This document shows, one piece after another, positions 18,757-26,648 of a stretch of DNA of 64,000 bases (position 1 is its first letter; every line of letters starts with the position of its first letter). The notes beneath the pieces are model-generated. The model searched no databases and was not told the origin of the DNA. It saw only the letters and a list, made by a program, of their open reading frames with translations. The stretch spans positions 868,001-932,000 of the forward strand of contig CP076354.1 in assembly GCA_018798825.1 (NCBI GenBank). The letters run 5' to 3'. The DNA is from Ochrobactrum sp. BTU1 (GTDB lineage: Bacteria; Pseudomonadota; Alphaproteobacteria; Rhizobiales; Rhizobiaceae). The translations under genes were made by a program, and so were the position numbers.

Positions 18757-18794
18757 ATCGAGCCCCGGTAAGGTTTCCATAACCGGGGCTCGAT
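18757..18794 (+). terminator. 13-bp inverted repeat between yajC and secDF
   Basis: Perfect 13-bp arms (18757-18769 with 18782-18794; core GAGCCCCGGT/ACCGGGGCTC) enclose a 12-nt loop. No T run follows, so it may be a weak terminator, an mRNA processing site or a stabiliser that lets yajC and secDF be expressed at different levels. Confidence 0.5.
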
Positions 18795-18909
18795 CATTAT
18801 CGTGCATGTGCCGTGTCTCTGGATATGGCGCGTTCACAAAGCCGGAGGGCAGTTCGCGAATGCACTCCTCCAGCACGATCTACCCAAGCCGAAACGGATT
18901 TGCTGCTCG

Positions 18910-21186
18910 ATGCTTTATTTTTCACGTTGGAAATCGGCTCTGATCTGGTTGGCAATCATTGCCAGCTTCATCATTGCGTCGCCTAATTTTTTCTCGCGTG
19001 AAACACTGGCAAATCTGCCCGGATTTTTGCCCACAAAGCAGGTCGCACTCGGCCTTGATCTTTCGGGTGGTTCTCGGCTCGTCCTTCAGGTGCAGAATGC
19101 TGCCAGTGGCGATCTTGATCGCACTAAAGACATTATGCGGCAGCGTCTGGAAGAACTTGGCTACGGCAGCCCTATCGTCGAGGAAGAGGGCCGTAATCGG
19201 ATTCGCGTTGAAGTCCCGGGCCTTTATGACGCCCAGCTTCTGAAAGATATTCTCAGTATTCGTGGCAATCTCTCATTCCGTTCGGTTGATGACAGCATGT
19301 CTCCCGACGATGCGATCCGCGGAGAACCACCAGCTGACAGCGCGGTGGTCTATTCCTATGACGATCCACCAGTCGGCTATCTCGTCAAGAACGAGCCAAT
19401 TTTTACCGGTGAAGATGTTACCGATGCAAAAGCAACCCTTGCCGAAGATGATAACGAACCAGTCATTACGCTGACGCTGGACGAGAAGGGGCGCAGCAGT
19501 CTCGCTGCTGCGACCACTCAGGCCGCTGGCAAGAGCTTCGCAATTGTCATCGATAATCAGGTTGTTTCAGCGCCTGTCGTAGACGGACAGCTTGACACGA
19601 ATGAGCTTGAAATTTCTGGCGGCTTTGATCTGCAGGCTGCCAATAATATGGCCGTCGTTCTGCGTTCGGGCGCGTTGCCAAAGGCTGTTTCAGTTCTTGA
19701 AGAACGTACCATCGCTTCGGCTCTGGGTGACGACTATGCAAGTGCAGCGGTATCCGCAGCACTTCTGGCGGCGCTGCTAGTCGGCCTGTTCATGATCCTG
19801 TCCTATGGCATCCTCGGCGTGATCGCCATGGTGGCGCTTGTCGTCAACATGATCATTCTGATAGCGATCATATCACTGATTGGAGCATCGATAACGCTTG
19901 CCAGCGTTGCGGGTCTGGTGCTGATCATCGGTATGGCCGTTGATGCCAATATTCTGATTTACGAACGTGTGCGGGAAGATCGCCGAAAAGGCTATTCCGT
20001 TGTTCAGGCGATGGAATCTGGTTTCTATCGCGCGCTTTCGACCATCGTTGACGCCAACCTCACAACGATGATTGCAGCTCTCGTTCTGTTCCTGCTTGGC
20101 TCAGGTCCGGTACATGGCTTTGCGCTCACTGTTACAATCGGTATCCTTACAACACTATTCACGACGCTGACCTTCACGCGTTTGCTGATCGCCCAATGGG
20201 TGCGCACGGCAAAGCCGAAAGAAATCCCGAAGCGTCGCCTGAAGCTCGTTCCGACCGTTACGCATATTCCGTTCATGCGTCTTCAGTTCGTGACCCTCGG
20301 CATTTCCGTTCTGGCTTCAGCAATCGTTGTCGCTCTCTTCGTCAATATCGGCATCAATTACGGCATCGATTTCCGTGGTGGTTCGATGGTCGAATTGCAG
20401 GCTCGCAGCGGTGACGCCAATCTGGCTGACATTGAAGAACGCATGAGCGAACTCAATATTGAGAGCGCGCGCGTGCTGCCTGTCAAATCCCCACGTTCTG
20501 CGCTTGTCCTTATTGGTAGCCAGGAAGTGGGCGACGATGCGGAACAGACCGTTGCGGTGAAACTGCGCGGTGAATTCGAGCAGGACTACTCGTTCCAGCG
20601 TGTCGAGGTTGTCGGGCCAACCGTTTCGGAGCAGCTGTCACAGGCAGGTCTTCTTGCGCTGTTCCTGTCGCTTGCCGGTATCTTCGTCTATGTCTGGATC
20701 AGGTTCCGTTGGCAGCTGGCGCTTGGCGCTGTTCTTTCGACGCTGCACGACGTCATCATTCTGGCGGGCGTCTTCATTGTCTTCCGCATGGAATTCAATC
20801 TTTGGAGTGTTGCGGCGGTTCTGACAATCATCGGTTACTCGTTGAATGATACCATCGTGATTTATGACCGCGTGCGTGAAAACTTGAAGCGCTATAACAG
20901 TGCGCCGCTGCCCGCGATTATTGATGCCTCCATAAATCAGACCTTGTCGCGTACATTGCCGACAGCCTTTGTGACTTTCATTGCGCATATTCCGCTCTAT
21001 ATGTTTGGTGGAGCAGATATCCGCATGTTTGCACTGGCATTGAGCGTGGGCATCATCGTGGCAACCTATTCTTCGATCTTTATCGCAGCACCTTTGCTGG
21101 TACAGTTCGGTCTCAAGCCGCGCGCTGCTGATGGTGACGATGCAATGGGCGATGATCTTGCACAGTCGCTCAATCTGGATAATTAG
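18910..21186 (+). CDS. secDF: Fused protein-export membrane protein SecDF
   Basis: This 758-residue single polypeptide joins SecD and SecF. The SecD half has a first membrane helix (residues 8-24), the motif [16 protein letters not shown], a large periplasmic P1 region, and a five-helix block with [18 protein letters not shown]. The SecF half begins near residue 450 with its own helix, [16 protein letters not shown] and [18 protein letters not shown]. The two Asp-containing helix motifs are those used for proton-driven pulling of exported chains. E. coli encodes the halves separately. The start at 18910 puts the hydrophobic helix at the N-terminus; an upstream ATG at 18802 would overlap the hairpin region. 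Confidence 0.94.
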   Translation: MLYFSRWKSALIWLAIIASFIIASPNFFSRETLANLPGFLPTKQVALGLDLSGGSRLVLQVQNAASGDLDRTKDIMRQRLEELGYGSPIVEEEGRNRIRVEVPGLYDAQLLKDILSIRGNLSFRSVDDSMSPDDAIRGEPPADSAVVYSYDDPPVGYLVKNEPIFTGEDVTDAKATLAEDDNEPVITLTLDEKGRSSLAAATTQAAGKSFAIVIDNQVVSAPVVDGQLDTNELEISGGFDLQAANNMAVVLRSGALPKAVSVLEERTIASALGDDYASAAVSAALLAALLVGLFMILSYGILGVIAMVALVVNMIILIAIISLIGASITLASVAGLVLIIGMAVDANILIYERVREDRRKGYSVVQAMESGFYRALSTIVDANLTTMIAALVLFLLGSGPVHGFALTVTIGILTTLFTTLTFTRLLIAQWVRTAKPKEIPKRRLKLVPTVTHIPFMRLQFVTLGISVLASAIVVALFVNIGINYGIDFRGGSMVELQARSGDANLADIEERMSELNIESARVLPVKSPRSALVLIGSQEVGDDAEQTVAVKLRGEFEQDYSFQRVEVVGPTVSEQLSQAGLLALFLSLAGIFVYVWIRFRWQLALGAVLSTLHDVIILAGVFIVFRMEFNLWSVAAVLTIIGYSLNDTIVIYDRVRENLKRYNSAPLPAIIDASINQTLSRTLPTAFVTFIAHIPLYMFGGADIRMFALALSVGIIVATYSSIFIAAPLLVQFGLKPRAADGDDAMGDDLAQSLNLDN

Positions 21187-21188
21187 AC

Positions 21189-21578
21189 ATGGCTAAGGGT
21201 ATAGAAATTCGTGAGGCCCACTTTCCGGGCCGCGCACCAATTGATGCATATGGTAATGGCGGTTTCCGCTTCGCCGATATGTCGCATATTGGCTCTATTC
21301 TGTGCCTGCCATCCGGCATTCATGGCTGGGAACCGCAGACGCCGCCAATCCTGTCACGCCGTGATCTGGGCGCCATTCTTGAACAGGCAAGTGACATTGA
21401 AATCCTGTTGGTGGGAACGGGAATGGATCTTCGCCGCATTCCGGAAGATGTGCGCGCTATGCTGCGTGAGCATCGTATTTCCTCTGATCCAATGAGTACG
21501 GGCGCTGCGGTGCGCACATATAATGTGCTGCTCGCCGAAGATCGTGCAGTAGCAGCGGCGCTGATTGCGGTAGACTGA
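21189..21578 (+). CDS. Mth938-like domain protein (NDUFAF3 family)
   Basis: This 129-residue protein has the Mth938/DUF498 fold, recognised from FRFADMSHIGSILCLPSG, DIEILLVGTGMD and the final DPMSTGAAVRTYNVLLAE block. The human relative NDUFAF3 is a respiratory complex I assembly factor. The bacterial proteins are usually found next to sec genes; here the gene begins 2 bp after the secDF stop, so it is surely co-transcribed. A role in inserting or assembling complex I membrane arms is inference. The following gene encodes the NDUFAF6-type protein, which strengthens that reading. Confidence 0.88.
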   Translation: MAKGIEIREAHFPGRAPIDAYGNGGFRFADMSHIGSILCLPSGIHGWEPQTPPILSRRDLGAILEQASDIEILLVGTGMDLRRIPEDVRAMLREHRISSDPMSTGAAVRTYNVLLAEDRAVAAALIAVD

Positions 21579-21583
21579 TTTCC

Positions 21584-22417
21584 ATGAACCAGAATGAGGC
21601 ACATTGCCTGGCGCTTCTGCGCGAAGCTGACCGGGATCGTTATCTTTCGGTGCTCTATGCGCCGGAAGAAAAACGCGGCGCGCTTGCGGCGCTTTATGCG
21701 TTTAATGCAGAAATTGCTCGGATTCGCGATCTGGTACACGAGCCACTACCCGGTGAAGTCCGTCTTCAATGGTGGCGCGATCTCATCAATGGTGAGGAAC
21801 GGGGCAGTGCAGATGCCCACCCTGTTGCTGCAGCGCTGATCGATACGATTACCAAATATGATCTGCCGCGCGTGGCTTTCGACAATTATTGCGATGCCCG
21901 CATTTTCGATCTCTATGACGACCCAATGCCAAGCCGGAACGATCTGGAAGGCTATTGCGGCGAAACCGCGTCGGCACTTATCCAGCTAGCCGGTTTCATT
22001 CTTGATCGTGATGCGGCGCAGGCCCATACCGAGACAGTCGGCCATGCCGGAGTTGCACAGGCCGTGACTGGCCTCTTGCGCCTTATGCCGATTCATCGTC
22101 GTCGCGGGCAGCTTTATGTGCCTGCCGATATGCTGCAGGCGGTTGGCGTGACGCGCGAAGCCTTCCTCGGCAACGACGACAAATCCGCTCATGAGCGCGT
22201 CATCACTGTGATGATGGCTCTCGCGCGTGAACATCTGGCAATCTTTGATAAGGCCAAGAAAGATCTGCCCAAAAGCCTCAGCCCTGCATTTCTGCCGTTG
22301 GCGCTTGTTCCGGCCTATCTCAGCTCTGTTGAACGGCTTGGTAGTAAAGCTGCTGATCAGGTGGCTGACCTGTCAGCCATACGCAAACAATGGCTGATGT
22401 TTCGCTCTAATTTTTAA
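21584..22417 (+). CDS. Squalene/phytoene synthase-like protein (NDUFAF6 type)
   Basis: This 277-residue all-helical protein belongs to the isoprenoid synthase superfamily. The motifs EEKRGALAALYAFNAEIARI, GEVRLQWWRDLI and YCDARIFDLYDDP occupy the places of the two Asp-rich catalytic motifs of squalene/phytoene synthase. The first lacks the usual DDxxD: its equivalent is NAEIARIRD. A true prenyl-condensing activity is therefore doubtful. The human relative NDUFAF6 assists complex I assembly. The ATG lies 5 bp after the NDUFAF3-like gene, at the end of the yajC-secDF cluster. A bidirectional terminator follows. Confidence 0.83.
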   Translation: MNQNEAHCLALLREADRDRYLSVLYAPEEKRGALAALYAFNAEIARIRDLVHEPLPGEVRLQWWRDLINGEERGSADAHPVAAALIDTITKYDLPRVAFDNYCDARIFDLYDDPMPSRNDLEGYCGETASALIQLAGFILDRDAAQAHTETVGHAGVAQAVTGLLRLMPIHRRRGQLYVPADMLQAVGVTREAFLGNDDKSAHERVITVMMALAREHLAIFDKAKKDLPKSLSPAFLPLALVPAYLSSVERLGSKAADQVADLSAIRKQWLMFRSNF

Positions 22418-22420
22418 AAC

Positions 22421-22464
22421 AGATAAGGCGGTTTTCCTGAATAAGAAAACCGCCTTATCTTTTT
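22421..22464. terminator. Bidirectional terminator between convergent genes
   Basis: A perfect 15-bp stem (22421-22435 with 22446-22460; AGATAAGGCGGTTTT and its complement) ends in T residues in the forward direction and in AAAA/TTTT inside the arms for the reverse. It serves the squalene-synthase-like gene and trmFO. Confidence 0.88.
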
Positions 22465-22493
22465 GAATTAAAACTGTAAATTTCTTTCGAAAC

Positions 22494-23900
22494 TTACGCG
22501 TTGTTGCCGAGCCATTCCTGGAAATCGGCGAGTGCGCGTGCAGATAGCGCACGCTTTTTTGCAAGCGTCTTTTCCTTGCCGCGCAGCCGCTTGCCTTCTG
22601 GTTTAGGCACGTCGATTGGTGGGAACAGACCAAAATTCACGTTCATTGGCTGGAATGAGCGTTTACCCGGTTCATCGTCGTCAGCAACAATGTGGCCGCC
22701 AGTGATATGGCCGAGCAGGGCACCAAAAGCTGTGGTCTGCGGCGGTGCCACCGGTGTCTTGCCAAGCTTTTCAGCAGCGGTGAAACGTCCGGCCAGCAGT
22801 CCGATTGCCGATGATTCGACGTAACCTTCACAGCCGGTAATCTGGCCAGCGAAGCGAAGGTTTTCGCGAGACTTCAACCGCAGCACATTATCCAGCAGCA
22901 CTGGCGAATTGAGATAGGTGTTGCGGTGCAGGCCGCCGAGACGCGCAAATTCTGCATTCTCAAGGCCGGGGATCATTTTGAAGATGCCGGTCTGCGAGCC
23001 GTATTTCAATTTCGTCTGGAAACCGACCATATTGTAGAGTGTGCCAAGCGCATTATCCTGACGCAACTGCACGACCGCATAGGCCTTGACCGTTGGATTG
23101 TGCTCATTGGTGAGGCCCATTGGCTTCATCGGGCCATGGCGCAAGGTTTCCGGGCCGCGTTCGGCCATCACTTCGATAGGCAGACAGCCATCGAAATAGG
23201 GAGTGCCTTCCCATTCCTTGAAATCGGTCGTGTCGCCTTCGATGAGGGCAGCAACGAAAGCCTCATACTGCTCCTTGTCCATAGGGCAGTTGATGTAGTC
23301 CTTACCGGTGCCGCCCGGCCCAACCTTGTCATAGCGCGACTGGAACCAGCACACATCCATATTGATCGAATCAAAATGAATGATCGGCGCGATGGCATCA
23401 AAGAAAGCGAGCGCATCAGCACCTGTTTGTACTTGAATCGCTTCTGCAAGAGTCGGCGCAGTCAGTGGGCCGGTCGCAACAATGGTCGTGCCCCAGTCTT
23501 CGGGCGGTAGGCCGGTGACTTCTTCGCGCTCAATGGTAATCAGCGGGTGCGCTTCTAGTTTTGCAGTCACTGCCTGCGAAAAGCCTTCACGATCGACCGC
23601 AAGTGCGCCACCAGCGGGAACCTGATGTGCGTCGGCACAAGCCATAATCAGCGAGCCTGCAAGGCGCATTTCGGCATGAAGTACGCCGACGGCATTGGTC
23701 TCAGCGTCGTCCGAGCGGAAAGAATTCGAGCAGACCAGCTCTGCAAGCTGCTCCGTCTTATGCGCGTCTGTGCCGCGAACGGGGCGCATTTCATGCAAAA
23801 CCACAGGAACGCCAGCCTGCGCAATTTGCCACGCGGCTTCGGAGCCTGCGAGGCCGCCGCCAACGACATGTACGGGGGAGAGATTGGTATCTTTTGACAT
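22494..23900 (-). CDS. trmFO: Folate-dependent tRNA (uracil-5-)-methyltransferase TrmFO
   Basis: This 468-residue FAD protein makes ribothymidine at position 54 of tRNAs using methylenetetrahydrofolate. The FAD-binding motif [17 protein letters not shown] is at the N-terminus. [38 protein letters not shown] and [18 protein letters not shown], the last with the catalytic-type Cys, are diagnostic. The start at 23900 is chosen over the in-frame ATG at 23936 because an unusually strong GGAGGTAAGGG ribosome site precedes it. The 5' leader contains four CCUCCUCCC-loop hairpins and the DUF1127 gene on the same strand. Confidence 0.95.
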   Translation of the reverse strand: MSKDTNLSPVHVVGGGLAGSEAAWQIAQAGVPVVLHEMRPVRGTDAHKTEQLAELVCSNSFRSDDAETNAVGVLHAEMRLAGSLIMACADAHQVPAGGALAVDREGFSQAVTAKLEAHPLITIEREEVTGLPPEDWGTTIVATGPLTAPTLAEAIQVQTGADALAFFDAIAPIIHFDSINMDVCWFQSRYDKVGPGGTGKDYINCPMDKEQYEAFVAALIEGDTTDFKEWEGTPYFDGCLPIEVMAERGPETLRHGPMKPMGLTNEHNPTVKAYAVVQLRQDNALGTLYNMVGFQTKLKYGSQTGIFKMIPGLENAEFARLGGLHRNTYLNSPVLLDNVLRLKSRENLRFAGQITGCEGYVESSAIGLLAGRFTAAEKLGKTPVAPPQTTAFGALLGHITGGHIVADDDEPGKRSFQPMNVNFGLFPPIDVPKPEGKRLRGKEKTLAKKRALSARALADFQEWLGNNA

Positions 23901-23906
23901 GGCAAA

Positions 23907-23921
23907 TCCCTTACCTCCTTT
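23907..23921 (-). promoter_or_regulatory. Exceptionally strong Shine-Dalgarno of trmFO
   Basis: On the minus strand the leader reads AAAGGAGGTAAGGG ahead of ATTTGCC and the ATG. It holds both a full AGGAGG and a closer AAGGG. It decides the trmFO start. GGAGG here is complementary to the CCUCC present in all four upstream hairpin loops. Confidence 0.75.
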
Positions 23922-23980
23922 GAATGTCGCCTTCAATGGGAGAAGCGCATCAGAGCAGGGAACCTATACCACAAAAACAA

Positions 23981-24018
23981 ATGGCATCCGGCGCGGGAGG
24001 AGGTGCGACGGATGCCAT
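23981..24018 (-). ncRNA. CCUCCUCCC hairpin 1 (cuckoo/CcsR-type)
   Basis: A perfect 10-bp stem (23981-23990 with 24009-24018, ATGGCATCCG and complement) closes an 18-nt loop. On the minus strand the loop displays CCTCCTCCC (23995-24003). It is the last and most trmFO-proximal of four such hairpins downstream of the DUF1127 gene. Naming rests on the described alphaproteobacterial RNAs with this loop and DUF1127 linkage. Confidence 0.8.
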
Positions 24019-24025
24019 TATTGTC

Positions 24026-24057
24026 AGACCGGAATTGGGAGGAGGAGAGACCGGTCT
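24026..24057 (-). ncRNA. CCUCCUCCC hairpin 2 (cuckoo/CcsR-type)
   Basis: A perfect 7-bp stem (24026-24032 with 24051-24057; AGACCGG/CCGGTCT) surrounds an 18-nt loop. The minus-strand loop contains CCTCCTCCC at 24037-24045. Stem sequence differs from its neighbours while the loop motif is identical. Confidence 0.8.
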
Positions 24058-24062
24058 TGGTA

Positions 24063-24094
24063 TCGCAAAGCATGGGAGGAGGAGTGCTTTGCGA
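24063..24094 (-). ncRNA. CCUCCUCCC hairpin 3 (cuckoo/CcsR-type)
   Basis: A perfect 10-bp stem (24063-24072 with 24085-24094; TCGCAAAGCA and complement) closes a 12-nt loop. The minus-strand loop is almost entirely CCTCCTCCC (24074-24082). Confidence 0.8.
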
Positions 24095-24100
24095 CGAACC

Positions 24101-24128
24101 GGGCCTGATGGGAGGAGGATTCAGGCCC
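24101..24128 (-). ncRNA. CCUCCUCCC hairpin 4 (cuckoo/CcsR-type)
   Basis: A perfect 8-bp stem (24101-24108 with 24121-24128; GGGCCTGA/TCAGGCCC) closes a 12-nt loop. The minus-strand loop carries CCTCCTCCC at 24110-24118. It begins 17 nt after the DUF1127 stop codon, so it is probably processed from a transcript that includes that gene. Confidence 0.8.
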
Positions 24129-24145
24129 AGCAAAGTCAAATCTGA

Positions 24146-24292
24146 TTAGCGTCCCTTGGACTGACGTGCGACAAACGGAATGTCTGCGCGGGAAATGCCA
24201 AGATCGTTAAGTTCGCGAGTCGAAAGCTGGTTAAGCTCGTTGACAGTATCGCGGTAACGGCGCCAGTTGTTGTATGAGCGAAGCAGGTTCAT
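24146..24292 (-). CDS. Small DUF1127 protein
   Basis: This 48-residue basic protein opens with MNLLRSYNNWRRYRDTV and carries ELNQLSTRELNDLGISRADI, the DUF1127 signature (an Arg-rich helix, then a leucine/aspartate motif). Small DUF1127 proteins of alphaproteobacteria have been linked to RNA binding and stress responses; in Rhodobacter such a gene (ccaF1) is transcribed with CCUCCUCCC small RNAs. Exactly that arrangement follows here, with four hairpins directly downstream on the same strand. AAGGAA precedes the ATG at a suitable distance. Function is inferred from context only. Confidence 0.9.
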   Translation of the reverse strand: MNLLRSYNNWRRYRDTVNELNQLSTRELNDLGISRADIPFVARQSKGR

Positions 24293-24349
24293 CGTTTTAT
24301 TCCTTCATCTTTGAGGAACTGTGGTTCAATTCATCTCGTTGTGTTGCCC

Positions 24350-24355
24350 ATTATA
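24350..24355 (-). promoter_or_regulatory. Candidate -10 element for DUF1127-sRNA transcript
   Basis: On the minus strand the sequence reads ATATAATGGG about 58 bp before the DUF1127 ATG, a perfect TATAAT. No TTGACA-like -35 is seen at 17 bp, so an alternative sigma factor such as RpoH is possible. The rest of the 24293-24511 gap shows nothing else. Confidence 0.3.
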
Positions 24356-24511
24356 TAACTCATTGTTTTCGCTACTTGCAGGCCCGAGTTTGCATAGCTG
24401 CTCTGCGGGTTCTGCACGACGGACTAAATCGATTAGACTGTTCAGGCACAAAATTGCCGTAAAGGACCTCGACCTAACTATTTGCCGGCTGGCGAGTTTC
24501 TTATATGTTTC

Positions 24512-24678
24512 CTGGTGGATTGAATTTGACGTTTGGACACGGACCGACATACATGCTGCTCCAAACGTCAAATTCGAAAAATCCACTAGATTCATAATAT
24601 TGCTGGTGGTTTTTAGGTTCCGATATTTGTTCAACGCGAGTCTCGTCCGGTTACAAATATCGGAATCTAACCACCAGC
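24512..24678. repeat. 167-bp double-palindrome repeat, copy A (palindromes A then B)
   Basis: Two adjacent imperfect palindromes are present. Palindrome A has perfect 15-bp arms at 24522-24536 and 24561-24575 (GAATTTGACGTTTGG and complement) plus outer GTGGAT/ATCCAC. Palindrome B pairs 24602-24630 with 24653-24678 (GCTGGTGG outer, CCGATATTTGT inner, one mismatch). The same pair occurs in reverse orientation at 42739-42905 with the same total length. In size and palindromic nature they recall the Brucella Bru-RS elements; identity was not checked. The rest of the gap up to 24726 shows only the ribosome site of the next gene. Confidence 0.8.
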
Positions 24679-24726
24679 CACTTGGATTAAGCTTCGTATC
24701 AACGGATAGATTGTTCGGGAGTTGTT

Positions 24727-25851
24727 TTGTCGTTTTCAGTTTCAGTAGAGCGCCTGATCGAGCGATGGCAGCATGATGGCCTTATCGATGCCGACACGGC
24801 TTCGCGGCTGAATGCCGATCTTGAAAAACGTGGCCCCCGGTTCAGTCTCGGCTCTGTTCTCGCAACACTTGGCGGGCTGCTGCTTGGCGCTGCGGTCATC
24901 ATGCTGGTTGCAGCCAACTGGCAGGATATGCCGCGCATCATGCGTATCGGTCTTATCTTCGCATTGATCTGGGTGTGCTATATCGGCGGTGCATGGCGTG
25001 AGCTGCGCGGCGACAAGCTGTTACCGCAGGTGCTCTATATAATAGCGGCGGCATCATTCGGCGCAGGCATCGCACTTGTTGGTCAGATGTATCACCTGTC
25101 TGGCGATGTTCATTCAGCGGCTGTGGTCTGGGCGGGCGGTGTTCTTGTAGCAGCGTTTCTGCTGCGCTCTCCGGTTCTGGCTGTGTTCGGTGCAGCCGTC
25201 GCCTGCTTTTATTTGGGGACCTATGCGTTCAGCAACGAATATGGCGACTTGAATTACCGATGGGTAGGCCCGTTGCTGGTTTTGGTTGGGGCAGTTGCCG
25301 CGCGTTTCACGCAATCCCGCCACGCAGCCCATCTATGGTGCCTGTTCGTTCTGGGCTGGGCGGTGCTTCTTTATTCTGAAAACGAAAGCCGGGCGATTCT
25401 TGGCATGATGCTGGTTATCGGTATTGCTTTCATGCTCGCCGACGCCTTTGCCCATGATGCGCTTCAGAAGCTCACACGCTTTGCGCATCCGCTGGCATCC
25501 TACGGCCTGCTGCTTGCGCTGTTGGCGCTTGGCATACTGCAAGTCGACAAGATGCTTTCCATCATCTTTGATAAGAACATCACGCAGGATGTCGTCTATG
25601 GCATTCTCATTCTGGCGCTATCGATTGGTTCGTTAGCCGTGTGCGGGCGAGACAATGGCAGTTTGCGTTCCATTGCCTATGCAGCTTTCTCGTTTGAAGT
25701 GCTTTATCTCGCCTTCTCGACGGTCGGCTCGATGATCGGCACATCCGGTTTCTTCCTCACGGCAGGCGTACTGGTACTGCTCCTTGCAGCCTTCGTGCGA
25801 CGTATGGAGAGCCGGTTCGGGCGAAAGCGCCAAGTGGAGGCAAAGCCATGA
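24727..25851 (+). CDS. DUF2157 multispanning membrane protein
   Basis: This 374-residue protein has a DUF2157 N-terminus: a cytoplasmic helical part (RLIERWQHDGLIDADTASRL) followed by LGSVLATLGGLLLGAAVIML and about ten further hydrophobic helices. The short acidic/basic stretch WREL separates the second and third helices. Its function is unknown; the family is repeatedly found next to GDYXXLXY proteins, as here. The start is TTG at 24727 preceded by CGGGAG; no ATG offers a better choice near the domain start. Its stop overlaps the next gene in ATGA. A 167-bp palindromic repeat lies directly upstream. Confidence 0.8.
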   Translation: MSFSVSVERLIERWQHDGLIDADTASRLNADLEKRGPRFSLGSVLATLGGLLLGAAVIMLVAANWQDMPRIMRIGLIFALIWVCYIGGAWRELRGDKLLPQVLYIIAAASFGAGIALVGQMYHLSGDVHSAAVVWAGGVLVAAFLLRSPVLAVFGAAVACFYLGTYAFSNEYGDLNYRWVGPLLVLVGAVAARFTQSRHAAHLWCLFVLGWAVLLYSENESRAILGMMLVIGIAFMLADAFAHDALQKLTRFAHPLASYGLLLALLALGILQVDKMLSIIFDKNITQDVVYGILILALSIGSLAVCGRDNGSLRSIAYAAFSFEVLYLAFSTVGSMIGTSGFFLTAGVLVLLLAAFVRRMESRFGRKRQVEAKP

Positions 25852-26420
25852 GCTTATTCAAGAGTAAGTGGCTTTATGCCGGTGCCGTTGTCGCTGCAGT
25901 GCTCCAGACGGGCATTCTTTATGCAAGTATTGAGAAACGCGCCTCAGTGCTTCGGTCTGGCAATGAGATCGTGCTGCAGACACGACCGATTGATCCGCGT
26001 GATCTGATGCGTGGTGATTACGTTATCCTCGGCTATGACATCACATCGATCAACCGCAACATCATTCAGGGCAAGCCTGAGGACGGTACCCGCACAGTCT
26101 ATGTAGCGCTGAAGCCCGACGCTCAGGGCTTGTGGCATCTTTCGCGTGCGTCCTTTGAGCCGTTTACTGATCTCGCTTCTGACGAGAAGCAGATTCGCGG
26201 CCATTCGGTCTATGCGATTTCTGATTATCCTGATGCGACAATCAGTATGCGTTACGGCATAGAACGCTATTACGTGCCGGAGGGTGAGGGGCGTGCAATT
26301 GAGGATAGCCAGCGTGATTTACAGATCACTGCCGTGGTTGCCGTTGACGATACAGGCAAGGCTGTCATGAAAGCTTTACGTGATAATGGCGAGCAACTTT
26401 ATCAGGAGCCGCTCTATTAA
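25848..26420 (+). CDS. GDYXXLXY domain protein
   Basis: This 190-residue protein is anchored by an N-terminal helix (residues 6-26, LYAGAVVAAVLQTGILYA). The soluble part carries the naming motif as RGDYVILGYDI near residue 60, after TRPIDPRDLM. RYGIERYYVPEGEGRAIE in the second half is also typical. The role is unknown. The 4-bp overlap with the DUF2157 gene implies that the two products work together, perhaps as an inner-membrane complex with a periplasmic domain (inference). Confidence 0.82.
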   Translation: MSLFKSKWLYAGAVVAAVLQTGILYASIEKRASVLRSGNEIVLQTRPIDPRDLMRGDYVILGYDITSINRNIIQGKPEDGTRTVYVALKPDAQGLWHLSRASFEPFTDLASDEKQIRGHSVYAISDYPDATISMRYGIERYYVPEGEGRAIEDSQRDLQITAVVAVDDTGKAVMKALRDNGEQLYQEPLY

Positions 26421-26442
26421 TCGGCTTCTGAACGAAAAGGGG

Positions 26443-26470
26443 CTTGGCTAAGACGACAAGATCGCTATAT
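26443..26470 (+). promoter_or_regulatory. Candidate sigma-70 promoter upstream of tRNA-Leu
   Basis: CTTGGC (26443-26448) and CTATAT (26465-26470) are separated by 16 bp, close to the alphaproteobacterial CTTGAC/CTATAT pattern. It could drive tRNA-Leu and tig. A short GCCG/CGGC stem with six T residues at 26522-26541 lies downstream and could define a short transcript. Confidence 0.4.
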
Positions 26471-26648
26471 AGGGGCGGAAAGCACGAAAGCGCTTCGGCT
26501 TGAAAGAGCTGGTAAATCTATGCCGGTGAAACGGCTTTTTTCCTTTGAACCGGGAAAATTGAATGATATAGAGACGCGCGCTTTCGAGAGGCGGTTCAAT
26601 ATCTGAGGCGAATTTAGTGCGTTCGGTGGAATGCACTTCGGTTCAGAG

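Noticed and set aside
23990..24120. Regularly spaced identical 9-mers (GGGAGGAGG four times, 36-42 nt apart) that could suggest a short CRISPR-like array
   Set aside because: The 9-mers are loops of separate perfect hairpins, the intervening sequence is stem not spacer, and no cas gene is near.
24321..24776. Open frame of 151 codons across the 24.5-kb repeat
   Set aside because: Its sequence is made of the palindromic repeat and the start of the next gene in another frame; composition is not coding-like.
26520..26606. 28-codon frame beginning at ATG 26520 upstream of tRNA-Leu
   Set aside because: Weak ribosome site and no family resemblance; it also overlaps the candidate hairpin with the T run.
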